Origin: Candidatus Gastranaerophilales bacterium | Lineage (GTDB): Bacteria > Cyanobacteriota > Vampirovibrionia > Gastranaerophilales > Gastranaerophilaceae | DNA length: 64,000 nucleotides | NCBI GenBank assembly: GCA_944325635.1 | Contig: CALVBD010000007.1 | Coordinates: 31,768-95,767 of the forward strand | Reading direction: 5' to 3' | Part shown: positions 52,122-61,025 of the stretch, one piece after another | Position numbering within the stretch: the stretch's first letter is position 1 | How the letters are laid out: each line of letters starts with the position of its first letter | Translations under genes and position numbers: made by a program | The notes under the pieces: model-generated | Told to the model about the DNA's origin: nothing | The model's database searches: none | Seen by the model: the letters and a program-made list of their open reading frames with translations, nothing else

Positions 52122-54641
52122 ATGAAAGAAAGTTATTTTCCTCAGGAAATAGAAAAGAAGTGGCAGAAAGTATGGGAAGAAACAGGAGCTTTTAAGACTC
52201 CTGACGAGAGTGATAAGCCGAAATATTACGCGCTTTCTATGTTTCCGTATCCATCAGGCAAGCTTCACATGGGTCACGTCAGAAACTATACGATTACAGA
52301 TGTAATTGCAAGATTTAAAAAGGCTCAGGGGTATAATGTTCTTCACCCGATGGGCTGGGATAGTTTCGGGCTTCCTGCTGAAAATGCGGCAATGAAACAC
52401 GGCGCAGATCCTGAAAAATGGACTGTGGAGAATATCGCTTATATGACTAAACAATTAAAAATGCTCGGGCTTTCTTACGATTGGGATAGAGAAGTCACCA
52501 CCTGTAAGCCGGATTATTATAAATGGACGCAGTGGCTGTTTTTGCAATTGTATAAAAAAGGTCTGGTTTATAAAAAAGAAGCTGCCGTAAACTGGTGCAA
52601 CGAATGCGGGACAGTTCTTGCAAATGAGCAGGTAATTGACGGCAAATGCTGGCGATGCGACCATGAAGTTGAGAAAAAATACCTTTCACAGTGGTTTGTA
52701 AAGATTACGGATTACGCAGAGGTTCTGCTGGATGATTTGGATAAGCTTCCGGGCTGGGGCGATAACGTTAAAACTATGCAGGCTAACTGGATTGGAAAAT
52801 CTCAGGGTGCAATTTTCAGATTCCCTGTTGTAGATGCGCCGAATGGTGAGAAAATTGATGTGCCTGTATATACAACAAGACCTGATACGGTTCACGGTAT
52901 AACATACCTTGTTGTGGCGCCTGAATATAAAGATATTGAAAAACTTACAACCCCTGAAAATAAAGAGGCAGTTGAAGCATATCGTGCAAATGCCCGTAAA
53001 ATGACTGAAATCGAAAGACTTTCAACAGAGCGTGTAAAAACAGGTGTTCCTCTGGGTACTCACTGTAGAAATCCTTTTAACGGAGAGATTTTCCCTCTGT
53101 GGACTGCTGATTATGCGCTTGTTGAATACGGAACAGGTGCTGTTATGGCTGTTCCGACGCACGATACAAGAGATTTTGATTTTGCGAAAAAGTATAATCT
53201 GCCGATGAAGGTTGTTATAACCCCTCACCCGTCCTCCGGACACCCTCTCCCGCAAGGCGCGATGGACTTAGCAGAAGCCTATACTGAGCCCGGGGTTCTT
53301 ATAAATTCCGGCGAATTTGACGGAATGGGTAATGAGGAAGCTAAAAAGGCAATTACTGAAAAAGCTGTAAAAGAAGGTTTCGGCGAATTTAAAACACAAT
53401 ACAGGCTCCGTGACTGGTTAATTTCCCGCCAGAGATACTGGGGCGCGCCTATCCCTGTTGTATATTGCGAAAAATGCGGTATTCAGCCGGTTCCGGAAGA
53501 CCAGCTTCCTGTATTGCTGCCGAAGGATGTTGATTTCAGCGTTGTAGGGAAATCTCCGCTTCTTACCTCAAAAACTTTCCTTGAAACAACCTGCCCTTGC
53601 TGCGGCGGAAAAGCCACAAGAGAAACAGATACAATGGATACATTTATTTGTTCAAGCTGGTATTATCTGCGTTATGCTGATGCTAAAAACGATAAAATGC
53701 CGTTTGCAAAGGATAAAGTTAATCACTGGCTGCCGGTTGATCAGTATGTGGGCGGAATTGAGCACGCAATTCTCCACCTTTTGTATTCAAGATTTTTTAC
53801 AAAAGCTTTGCGTGATTTAGGGTTGCTTGATTTTGACGAACCTTTCAAAAACCTTTTAACTCAGGGAATGGTGTTAAAGGACGGCTCTAAAATGTCAAAA
53901 TCCAAAGGTAATACGGTTGACCCTGATGAAATCTTTGAAAATTACGGGGCTGATACCGCAAGATTGTTTATCCTGTCGGATTCACCGCCGGCAAGAGATT
54001 TTGACTGGTCTGATGCAGGTGTTGAGGGCTGTTACAAGTTCCTGAACAGAGTATGGAGGCTTGTGGCATCAAACGCTAATGATATTTCATTAGAGGACGC
54101 ATCACTCTTCACACATCACGCTTCACTCAAAAAAGAAAATGATGACCTTGTACGCTGTGTTCATATTGCGATTAAGGGAATTACAAACGACATTTCAAAC
54201 GACTTCCAGTTTAATACTGTAATTTCCAAATACCGCGAACTCACCAACGCAATTTATGAATGGCGCGGCAAAAAGTCACAGCTTGATGCTGAGGATAAAT
54301 CTGTAATGAGCTTTGCGATAGTGACACTGCTTAAACTCATGTCGCCGGTTGCTGTTCACCTGACAGAAGAAGCATGGCACGATTTAGGTGCGACAACTTC
54401 AATCCATGATGAACCTTGGTGCAAGTGGGATGAAAACCTTGCAAAAGCAAGTTCTATTACACTCGTTGTTCAGGTTAACGGAAAGGTCAAAGATAAAATT
54501 GAGGCTGATGAAGCTTCAACTGAAGATGAACTGAAAGCTTTAGCCATGAACAGCGAAAAGGTAAAAGAATTGACTGACGGAAAAACAATTGTGAAAACCA
54601 TTGTAGTTCCGAAAAAACTGGTCAATATCGTTGTTAAGTAA
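52122..54641 (+). CDS. leuS: Leucyl-tRNA synthetase
   Basis: The 839-residue class I synthetase has YPSGKLHMGHVRNYTITDV (HIGH motif), zinc-ribbon cysteines in the editing region (CNECGTVLANEQVIDGKCWRCD), the CP1 editing domain, a second CXXC pair region (CEKCGIQPVPE) and KMSKSKGNTVDP. It charges tRNA-Leu. ATG 52122 is chosen because GGGAG lies upstream and MKESYFPQEIEKKWQ is the usual start; a longer reading into the repeat element is rejected. Two short segments (residues 367-380 and about 660-670) match dispersed intergenic repeats. Confidence 0.95.
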   Translation: MKESYFPQEIEKKWQKVWEETGAFKTPDESDKPKYYALSMFPYPSGKLHMGHVRNYTITDVIARFKKAQGYNVLHPMGWDSFGLPAENAAMKHGADPEKWTVENIAYMTKQLKMLGLSYDWDREVTTCKPDYYKWTQWLFLQLYKKGLVYKKEAAVNWCNECGTVLANEQVIDGKCWRCDHEVEKKYLSQWFVKITDYAEVLLDDLDKLPGWGDNVKTMQANWIGKSQGAIFRFPVVDAPNGEKIDVPVYTTRPDTVHGITYLVVAPEYKDIEKLTTPENKEAVEAYRANARKMTEIERLSTERVKTGVPLGTHCRNPFNGEIFPLWTADYALVEYGTGAVMAVPTHDTRDFDFAKKYNLPMKVVITPHPSSGHPLPQGAMDLAEAYTEPGVLINSGEFDGMGNEEAKKAITEKAVKEGFGEFKTQYRLRDWLISRQRYWGAPIPVVYCEKCGIQPVPEDQLPVLLPKDVDFSVVGKSPLLTSKTFLETTCPCCGGKATRETDTMDTFICSSWYYLRYADAKNDKMPFAKDKVNHWLPVDQYVGGIEHAILHLLYSRFFTKALRDLGLLDFDEPFKNLLTQGMVLKDGSKMSKSKGNTVDPDEIFENYGADTARLFILSDSPPARDFDWSDAGVEGCYKFLNRVWRLVASNANDISLEDASLFTHHASLKKENDDLVRCVHIAIKGITNDISNDFQFNTVISKYRELTNAIYEWRGKKSQLDAEDKSVMSFAIVTLLKLMSPVAVHLTEEAWHDLGATTSIHDEPWCKWDENLAKASSITLVVQVNGKVKDKIEADEASTEDELKALAMNSEKVKELTDGKTIVKTIVVPKKLVNIVVK
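53220..53264 (+). repeat. Dispersed repeat embedded in frame in leuS (editing domain)
   Basis: The DNA CCCCTCACCCGTCCTCCGGA and the following CACCCTCTCCCGCAAGG closely match the intergenic block at 25063-25107. It encodes TPHPSSGHPLPQGA (residues 367-380), without disturbing the frame. Confidence 0.7.
54098..54133 (+). repeat. Second dispersed repeat embedded in frame in leuS
   Basis: GCATCACTCTTCACACATCA and following CGCTTCACTC resemble the CATCACGCTTCACACATATC block at 24803-24830. It encodes ASLFTHHASL near residues 660-669. Confidence 0.55.
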
Positions 54642-55245
54642 CAATATTAAATAACTTTTTTAAAAATTTAAGCAGCCTTGACTCTTGATGTTGAGGCTGT
54701 TTTGTTTCGTCAATTGGACGGAACATAATTAGATTATCAGCGTATTCAGGATTCAGTTTTGTGTGGTTTTTAATACATTTGTCGAGAATATGATTGATAT
54801 AACTATCGGTTGATGTATATCCCTGTTTTTTATAAAAAATATGACACGGATGTTTCGGATCATAAATTCGGCTTGCAACAAGAAAAACTTTTCCCCCGCA
54901 GCCTTGTTGTTCACTTTCAGCCTGTGCAAACCTTAAAAATGCGCTTCCGTAACCCTGTCTTTTATTTTCTACAATCAGACGCTCAATTTTCAAGGCGTCA
55001 ACTTTCTTTTGTTTTGGATATATTTCGTGAAGTTTCAAATCCCGCATCGTTCGGGTAATCATTTCACCTGCATATTCTCCGGTTTCGGTATCTGCCATAC
55101 GGGATATATCAGCCTTGAAGCTTTTCATTGAAGTTAAATCCAAAAGGTTGACATCCCGTTTTGTATATATGAGATACTTAGGCATTTCTTGCGGAAAATG
55201 CATTGATAAAAGGCTTGGAGTTTTAGGTGAGATTATTCTTATCAT
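54634..55245 (-). CDS. GNAT-family acetyltransferase
   Basis: The 203-residue protein has a central GNAT core: LKIERLIVENKRQGYGSAFLRFAQAESEQQG, where RQGYGSA is the acetyl-CoA pyrophosphate loop (R/QxxGxG/A), and IFYKKQGYTSTD. The N-terminal 60 residues and the basic C-terminal helix (RLLKFLKKLFNIVT) are extra. Substrate unknown. It converges on leuS with an 8 bp overlap. There is no clear ribosome binding site. Confidence 0.8.
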   Translation of the reverse strand: MIRIISPKTPSLLSMHFPQEMPKYLIYTKRDVNLLDLTSMKSFKADISRMADTETGEYAGEMITRTMRDLKLHEIYPKQKKVDALKIERLIVENKRQGYGSAFLRFAQAESEQQGCGGKVFLVASRIYDPKHPCHIFYKKQGYTSTDSYINHILDKCIKNHTKLNPEYADNLIMFRPIDETKQPQHQESRLLKFLKKLFNIVT

Positions 55246-55383
55246 ACAATTATTAAAGTCTCTGAAAAAATTAATTGCCTAATTTTTAATAATTAAATTT
55301 ACAAATAGTAAAATTACTGATTTTATAGTTTTTCTGTATTATAATAATAGATGTTAAATACAGATGATTAGGGATAGAGAGTT

Positions 55384-56763
55384 TTGAAGAAGCAGAAATA
55401 TTATTTTATAGCAATAGGCGGAGTCGGAATGAGCGGGCTTGCAAAGTATTTGCTGGAAAACGGCTGTGAAGTTGCAGGGTCTGATGTTTGCGACGGAAAA
55501 TATGTTCAAAAAGTAAAGAAAATGGGCGCGGAAGTTCATATAGGTCATAGTGCCGATAATGTACCGGAAGATTGTGTTGTAATTGCAAGTACGGCAATCA
55601 GACAGGATAATCCTGAAATGGTAAGAGCAAAAGAATTAGGATTACCTATTTATCACAGGTCTGATTTATTAGCGGAAATTTCAAGGGAAGGGAAATTTTT
55701 CTTAGGCTATTCAGGCACCCACGGGAAAACGACAACCAGCGGGCTTTCCGCTTATGTAATGGAAAAAGCGGGATTAAAGCCTTCTTATGTTGTCGGCGGT
55801 ATAATTCCGGAACTGGATACAAACGCACACTGTCAGGACGGAAAGTGCTTTGTGGCCGAGCTTGATGAAAGTGACGGCACCATTGTTAAATATGTTCCGA
55901 ATATCGTTGTTATAAATAATCTTGAGGCAGACCACCTTGATTTTTATAAAAACGGACTTCAATCTATTTTAGAAACTTTTGAAGAGTTTATTGCAAAAAT
56001 GCCGCAGGATGGAGTTGTTCTGGCAAACAATGATTGTGAAGCGACAAGAAAACTTCACAGCCATAAAACCGTTACTTTCGGGCTTTCGGATGGCGCGGAT
56101 TATCAGGCGAAAAATATTGAGTACAATTCTGAATATACAAAGTTTGATATTTACTATAAAGGGAAATTCCTGACAGATTTAAAAATTATCCTGAAAGGCA
56201 GACATAATGTCTATAATTCGCTTGCGGTTCTCGCAAGCCTTCATCAGGCAGGGATAGATTTATCTCTTGTAAAACCGCATTTTGCTACATTTACCGGCAT
56301 GGGCAGACGCTTCCAGAAGGTAGGCTCGGCAAAAGGTGCTGTTATCTATGATGATTACGCTCACCACCCGACAGAAATTAAAGCGGCGCTTTCATCAGCA
56401 TTAAGTTTTAAAGATAAACACGTTATTGCAGTTTTCCAGCCGCACCGATATACAAGACTTAAAAACCTTTGGAATGAGTTTTTGAACGCTTTTGAAGGGG
56501 TTGATAAGGTTGTTGTCACAGATGTTTATGCAGCGTCTGAAGACCCTATTGAGGGAGTAAATTCCTCAGCATTTGAGGCTGACCTTGAGAAAAAAGGAAT
56601 TCCTTGCGAATACATTTCAGGGGATATGAAAGCTGTTGCAAAAGTCCTTTTTGAGGAACTTAAAGAGGATGACATAGTGATAGGGCTTGGAGCAGGTACA
56701 ATTACGGCACTCGGAAAAGAACTTATTGCCTTAGATAAGGAGTTGAGCGAAGTTGCGGGTTGA
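55384..56763 (+). CDS. murC: UDP-N-acetylmuramate--L-alanine ligase
   Basis: The 459-residue Mur ligase has IAIGGVGMSGLAKYLLENG (nucleotide-binding start), GTHGKTT (111-117, ATP P-loop), AELDESDGTIVKY, NLEADHLDFY and YDDYAHHPTEIKAALSSA. It adds L-Ala to UDP-MurNAc in peptidoglycan synthesis. The start is TTG 55384 with GAGAG upstream, as no closer ATG fits. It overlaps murB by 11 bp. Confidence 0.96.
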   Translation: MKKQKYYFIAIGGVGMSGLAKYLLENGCEVAGSDVCDGKYVQKVKKMGAEVHIGHSADNVPEDCVVIASTAIRQDNPEMVRAKELGLPIYHRSDLLAEISREGKFFLGYSGTHGKTTTSGLSAYVMEKAGLKPSYVVGGIIPELDTNAHCQDGKCFVAELDESDGTIVKYVPNIVVINNLEADHLDFYKNGLQSILETFEEFIAKMPQDGVVLANNDCEATRKLHSHKTVTFGLSDGADYQAKNIEYNSEYTKFDIYYKGKFLTDLKIILKGRHNVYNSLAVLASLHQAGIDLSLVKPHFATFTGMGRRFQKVGSAKGAVIYDDYAHHPTEIKAALSSALSFKDKHVIAVFQPHRYTRLKNLWNEFLNAFEGVDKVVVTDVYAASEDPIEGVNSSAFEADLEKKGIPCEYISGDMKAVAKVLFEELKEDDIVIGLGAGTITALGKELIALDKELSEVAG

Positions 56764-57652
56764 GGAAGATTTTGAAGTTGCAAAATTGACGAGTTTTAAA
56801 GTCGGAGGGAAGATAAAAAAAGTTTATTTCCCTGAATGTGAAACCGATTTTATTGAAATCACCGAAAAAGAAACTGATTTCAAAGTTTTTGGTAATCTTA
56901 CGAATACTCTTGTTTCTTCTGATGGCTATGACGGAGTTGTCGTAATTACAACGGGCATGAAGAATTTTTCAATTGAAGGGACAAAAGTTACGGCAGAATG
57001 CGGACTGAAAGGTCCAAAGTTATCGCAGGCTGTTGCAAAAGAAGGGTTAAGCGGCTTGGAATTTATGGTCGCATTCCCCGGTTCCATCGGCGGTGAAGTC
57101 TTTATGAATGCCGGCGCGCACGGGCAGTCAATAAGTGACGTACTTGTAAAAGCCACCTGCTGGTCGCGCGATAGAGGAGTTTTTCAATTATCAAAAGAGG
57201 AAATGGTGTTTTCTTACAGAACCTCAATCTGCCAGAAGGAAGATTTCATCATTTTATCCGCGGAATTTAACTTAAAACCAGCGCTGGAAGAAGAAATAAA
57301 TGCTAAAATGAAAGAAAATCTGGATTTCAGACACTCAAAGCAGCCGTCGCTTGCGCTGCCGAATTGCGGGAGCGTATTCAGAAATCCTGAAGGGGATTCC
57401 GCAGGGCGTCTGTTGGAAGCCTCGGGGGCAAAGAATATCTCCGTCGGCGGTGCTCACGTTTATGAAAAACACGCAAATTTTATAATCAATGATAAGTCAG
57501 GAACTTCCCTTGATATTCTGGAAATTATGTACAAGATGTACAATGGAGTAAAAGAGAAGTTCGGAATTGAATTAAAACCCGAGGTCAGGTACCTCGGCGG
57601 AAATAACGAAAAAGAGGTTGAAATATGCAGGAAATTAAAAATGATAAAATAA
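56753..57652 (+). CDS. murB: UDP-N-acetylenolpyruvoylglucosamine reductase
   Basis: The 299-residue protein has LTSFKVGGKIKKVYFPE, GLEFMVAFPGSIGGEVFMNAGAHGQSISDVL (FAD-binding), YRTSICQKEDFIIL and PSLALPNCGSVFRNPEGDSAGRLLEASG, with the reductase catalytic residues. It makes UDP-MurNAc. The start is TTG within the murC end, so translation is coupled. It overlaps ddl by 28 bp. Confidence 0.95.
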   Translation: MRVEEDFEVAKLTSFKVGGKIKKVYFPECETDFIEITEKETDFKVFGNLTNTLVSSDGYDGVVVITTGMKNFSIEGTKVTAECGLKGPKLSQAVAKEGLSGLEFMVAFPGSIGGEVFMNAGAHGQSISDVLVKATCWSRDRGVFQLSKEEMVFSYRTSICQKEDFIILSAEFNLKPALEEEINAKMKENLDFRHSKQPSLALPNCGSVFRNPEGDSAGRLLEASGAKNISVGGAHVYEKHANFIINDKSGTSLDILEIMYKMYNGVKEKFGIELKPEVRYLGGNNEKEVEICRKLKMIK

Positions 57653-58578
57653 AAAAAGATGCAAAAATCGCGGTATTATGCGGCGGAATGTCCTCGGAAG
57701 CTGAGGTTTCAATGCGTTCCGGCAAAGGCTGCTATGATGCTTTAAAACGGCTCGGGTTTGAAAACGCAGAACTCGTTGTCGTTGATAAAAATATTGCGGA
57801 AACCCTTAAAACGGGGAATTACGACTACGCCTTCAACGCTCTTCACGGAAAATACGGCGAGGACGGATGTATTCAGGGAATTCTTGAAATACTGCAAATT
57901 CCTTATACTGGCTGCGGCGTTATGGCAAGTTCTCTTTGTATGAATAAAGAATTCACAAAAAGAATTCTTTCAACCTGTCCTGATATTCCTATGGCAAAAT
58001 CCGCCTTTGTCCGCAAAGGCGACGATGTTATGGAAAAGACGAAAGATTTAAAATATCCGCTGTTTACAAAACCTGTATGTGAAGGATCCAGTTTTGGGAT
58101 GACAAAGGTGGATAAACCAGAGGATTTAAAGGCAGCTTATGAACTTGCCGAAAAATACAATGACGATGTTCTTGTAGAAGAATTTATCGACGGATTTTTC
58201 GTAACCGTCGGGGTTCTGGAGTGTGAGGGCGAACCTTTTGCCACGGAAATTCTTGAAATCAGACCGAAAAACGAATGGTACGATTTTGAAGCAAAATATA
58301 AAAGCGGAATGTCTGAATTTATAGTTCCGGCAAGGCTTCCTGAGGAGGTTACAAAACATGTTAAAGAAGTTGCAGTAAAAGCGTTTGAAACAGCAGGATG
58401 CCGCGGAGTTTCAAGAATTGATTTTATGATGAAGGATAATATTCCATACCTTCTTGAAATAAATACAAGTCCGGGAATGACTGCAGTCAGCGATTTGCCG
58501 GCTCAGGCGGCTGCAATGGGCATAGATTACGACCATCTGGTGTTAAATATTTTGCAAAGTGCAGGGTTGAACAAATAG
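57625..58578 (+). CDS. ddl: D-alanine--D-alanine ligase
   Basis: The 317-residue ATP-grasp enzyme has VLCGGMSSEAEVSMRSG, FNALHGKYGEDGCIQGILEILQIPYTGCGVMASSLCMNKEFTK, VKPVCEGSSFGM-type KPVCEGSS and the C-terminal RIDFMMKDNIPYLLEINTSPGMTAVSDLP with metal ligands Asp/Glu/Asn. It makes the D-Ala-D-Ala end of the stem peptide. GAGG precedes the ATG, inside murB. Confidence 0.96.
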   Translation: MQEIKNDKIKKDAKIAVLCGGMSSEAEVSMRSGKGCYDALKRLGFENAELVVVDKNIAETLKTGNYDYAFNALHGKYGEDGCIQGILEILQIPYTGCGVMASSLCMNKEFTKRILSTCPDIPMAKSAFVRKGDDVMEKTKDLKYPLFTKPVCEGSSFGMTKVDKPEDLKAAYELAEKYNDDVLVEEFIDGFFVTVGVLECEGEPFATEILEIRPKNEWYDFEAKYKSGMSEFIVPARLPEEVTKHVKEVAVKAFETAGCRGVSRIDFMMKDNIPYLLEINTSPGMTAVSDLPAQAAAMGIDYDHLVLNILQSAGLNK

Positions 58579-58585
58579 GTAACTT

Positions 58586-59458
58586 ATGGAAAAAAATGGT
58601 GCTCAAAACGGAAGGAATACTGAAGACGTAATCGATCCCGACAGATTGGTTAAACAAGTTCGAAAGAAACGACAATTGCGTAAAGGCAGAAGAAAACAAA
58701 GTGTCTTTCGTAATTTCTTTCGTTTTTGTATGACTGTTTTACTATTATGTTCCTTTGTTTATATTTCAAAAATGCCTCAGTGGTATCTTGATAAAAATAT
58801 ATTTACGGTATCCAAAAATAATTCCGTTGTGATACTAAACAACAAAATTGTTAAATCATATAAGATTTTATCGCTTTTGAAAAAGAGCAAGGTGCCGGAT
58901 GTTCCGATTTATATGGCAAGAACTGATGATATAGAAAAGGAATTAAGGAAGCTTGCCCCGATAAAAGATGTTTATATCCGCCGGTATGCATTTCCTGCAA
59001 GGTTACAGATAATCGTAAAAGAGCGCATTCCTGTATTAACAGTATCTCCTGATAAAAATGTTCTTCCTGTTGCTGCATTTTCCCGTGACGGGGTGATGAT
59101 AGGACGGGAGTATCTGCCTTTGAGTAAGGAGTTTAAAACGATTAAAGTTCTCTCGTACGGAAATAAAGGTGACGATTATACAAAATGGAATGCGGCAAAA
59201 GTTAAACAGATTGAAACGATTGTAAAATACGTAGAAACTTATTCTAAAGAACCTGTAGAATATATTGATATCAGAAATCCTAATGATATTTATGTGAAGA
59301 TAAAGACAGTGAATATAAGACTCGGTAAACCGGATGAACATATTTACGATAGGATACAGCGAATTCCTTCGATATTGCCTCAGGTCAAACTGGTTGATTC
59401 AAAGGTTAAATATTTGGATTTAAGCTGGGAGAAAGTAAACTATCTGAAACTTGAGTAA
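58586..59458 (+). CDS. ftsQ: Cell division protein FtsQ
   Basis: The 290-residue bitopic protein has a basic cytoplasmic tail (residues 1-45), a single membrane helix (about 46-62, FCMTVLLLCSFVYIS), a POTRA-like domain (about 75-150, ending IRRYAFPARLQIIVKERIPVLTV) and an FtsQ beta domain. It links FtsA/Z-side and peptidoglycan synthases in the divisome. It follows ddl by 7 bp, the classic murC-murB-ddl-ftsQ order; ftsA and ftsZ do not follow here. Confidence 0.88.
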   Translation: MEKNGAQNGRNTEDVIDPDRLVKQVRKKRQLRKGRRKQSVFRNFFRFCMTVLLLCSFVYISKMPQWYLDKNIFTVSKNNSVVILNNKIVKSYKILSLLKKSKVPDVPIYMARTDDIEKELRKLAPIKDVYIRRYAFPARLQIIVKERIPVLTVSPDKNVLPVAAFSRDGVMIGREYLPLSKEFKTIKVLSYGNKGDDYTKWNAAKVKQIETIVKYVETYSKEPVEYIDIRNPNDIYVKIKTVNIRLGKPDEHIYDRIQRIPSILPQVKLVDSKVKYLDLSWEKVNYLKLE

Positions 59459-59535
59459 TCTTAATGCTGCCGGTTTGTAAAATTATCGGTAACATTTCAC
59501 GCATTTGGCACTTTATATCCAAAAGGAGAAATTTT

Positions 59536-60942
59536 ATGAAAATTACATTAGCACAAACAAGATTTAAAACAGGAGATTTTGAATTTAATTATAGCAGAAT
59601 TGCAGATATATTGGGGAAAACATTTTCTGATTTGATTATATTTCCGCAAGCTGGATTGGAAGATCTGGGCGGTAAAGATTTGCTTCTTGATGAAAATGTC
59701 AATAAGGCTCAATCCGATATGTATGCGAAGATTGCAGAGACATTTCCTGATAAAACAATGCTTCTGGGTGACGTTTTGATAGATAAAGGCGAAATTTCTC
59801 TTTCTGCGGACGGATTTTATGATATCTGTTCACAGAGGGTTTTTGTAGCTGATTTTTATAACAGCGAGGTTGAATGTGATTTGTATATTCTTGCAAAAAA
59901 CCGTTATTACACAATGAATTCTTACTCTGATTTTGTAGACAGTATAGAAAGTTCGTCTGATTTTATATTTGTAAGTGCAGTTGGCATTGCGGATTCAAAT
60001 GTATATGCAGGCGGAAGTTTTGCAAAGAATAAATACGGGGTTCCGGTTGCGCAGATGCCGTTATGTGAAGAAAATGTTCAGGAAATTGATTTTGGCAGAA
60101 CAATTGATTTTCAAGATGCATGTATGGAAGAGGAAGTTTATAAGGTTATAACATTTGCCTTGAAAGAATATTGTGAAAATACAGGCTTTAAAAAAGTTAT
60201 ACTCGGGCTTTCCGGCGGAATTGACAGTGCACTTACAGCAGCGCTTGCCGTTAAATCTATAGGTGCGGATAATGTATCCGGTATTCTAATGCCTAGTATG
60301 TTTTCATCTGAAGGAAGTATCACTGACAGCCTTAAACTTGCTGAAAATCTTGGTATTAAAACGGTAACCGAGCCTATTACACCTTTGTTTGACGCGTTTA
60401 TGACCGGGCGGGAAAGACGTCATGATTTGGCGGAAGAGAATTTGCAGGCGCGTTTAAGAGCCTTAATTTTGATGTTCTATTCCAACAGAGAAAACAGACT
60501 GCTGCTTTCTACAGGTAATAAATCCGAAAGCGCAATGGGCTTCGGAACTTTGTACGGGGATCTGGCAGGCGGATTAAACCTTATCTGCGACCTTACCAAA
60601 ACAAATGTTTATAAACTTGCCAATTTCGTAAATAAAGATGGAGAGGTCATTCCGCAGGCAATAATAGACAAAGCGCCGTCGGCAGAACTTCATCCGGGGC
60701 AGAAAGATCAGGATAGATTACCTGAGTATGCAGTACTGGACGATATTCTTGAAATGTATTTTGAGCATAATATTCCGCAAGAAGAAATTTATAAAAAATA
60801 TGATAAATCTGTAGTGGATGAAGTTATCAGAAAAACCTACAGAATGCAGTATAAGCGACATCAGGGCTGTCTAGGGATAAGGCTTACCGAACGCTCTTTC
60901 TGTGGAGGGATTGAGCTTCCTGTGGTACAGAGAATGTATTAA
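59536..60942 (+). CDS. nadE: NAD+ synthase with degenerate glutaminase domain
   Basis: The 468-residue protein's C-terminal synthetase domain is complete: LGLSGGIDSALTAALAVKSIG (PP-loop), STGNKSESAMGFGTLYGDLAGG, and PSAELHPGQKDQDRLPEYAVLDDIL. The N-terminal nitrilase-like domain (about 200 residues) is shorter than the usual 270. FPQAGLED replaces the FPE catalytic Glu, and the Lys and ICED Cys segments are missing. It may therefore use free ammonia. ATG 59536 has AAGGAG upstream; 24 upstream codons lack support. Confidence 0.88.
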   Translation: MKITLAQTRFKTGDFEFNYSRIADILGKTFSDLIIFPQAGLEDLGGKDLLLDENVNKAQSDMYAKIAETFPDKTMLLGDVLIDKGEISLSADGFYDICSQRVFVADFYNSEVECDLYILAKNRYYTMNSYSDFVDSIESSSDFIFVSAVGIADSNVYAGGSFAKNKYGVPVAQMPLCEENVQEIDFGRTIDFQDACMEEEVYKVITFALKEYCENTGFKKVILGLSGGIDSALTAALAVKSIGADNVSGILMPSMFSSEGSITDSLKLAENLGIKTVTEPITPLFDAFMTGRERRHDLAEENLQARLRALILMFYSNRENRLLLSTGNKSESAMGFGTLYGDLAGGLNLICDLTKTNVYKLANFVNKDGEVIPQAIIDKAPSAELHPGQKDQDRLPEYAVLDDILEMYFEHNIPQEEIYKKYDKSVVDEVIRKTYRMQYKRHQGCLGIRLTERSFCGGIELPVVQRMY

Positions 60943-60954
60943 TTTAGAAAACTA

Positions 60955-60977
60955 GGGGAGAGCATTCTCCCCTTTTT
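60955..60977 (+). terminator. Terminator after nadE
   Basis: GGGGAG-AGCATT-CTCCCC is followed by TTTTT. Confidence 0.85.
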
Positions 60978-60990
60978 AAATAACTTTCAA

Positions 60991-61019
60991 TTGACAAAAT
61001 TCAAATCATGATTTAAAAT
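60991..61019 (+). promoter_or_regulatory. Leaderless promoter of the MBL gene
   Basis: TTGACA (60991-60996), 17 bp, TAAAAT (61014-61019), then 6 nt to ATG 61026. It is the best -35/-10 pair among the leaderless candidates. Confidence 0.75.
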
Positions 61020-61025
61020 AGATAT

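Noticed and set aside
55384..55962. Minus-strand open frames within murC
   Set aside because: Shadows of a strongly conserved gene; no start signal or family match.
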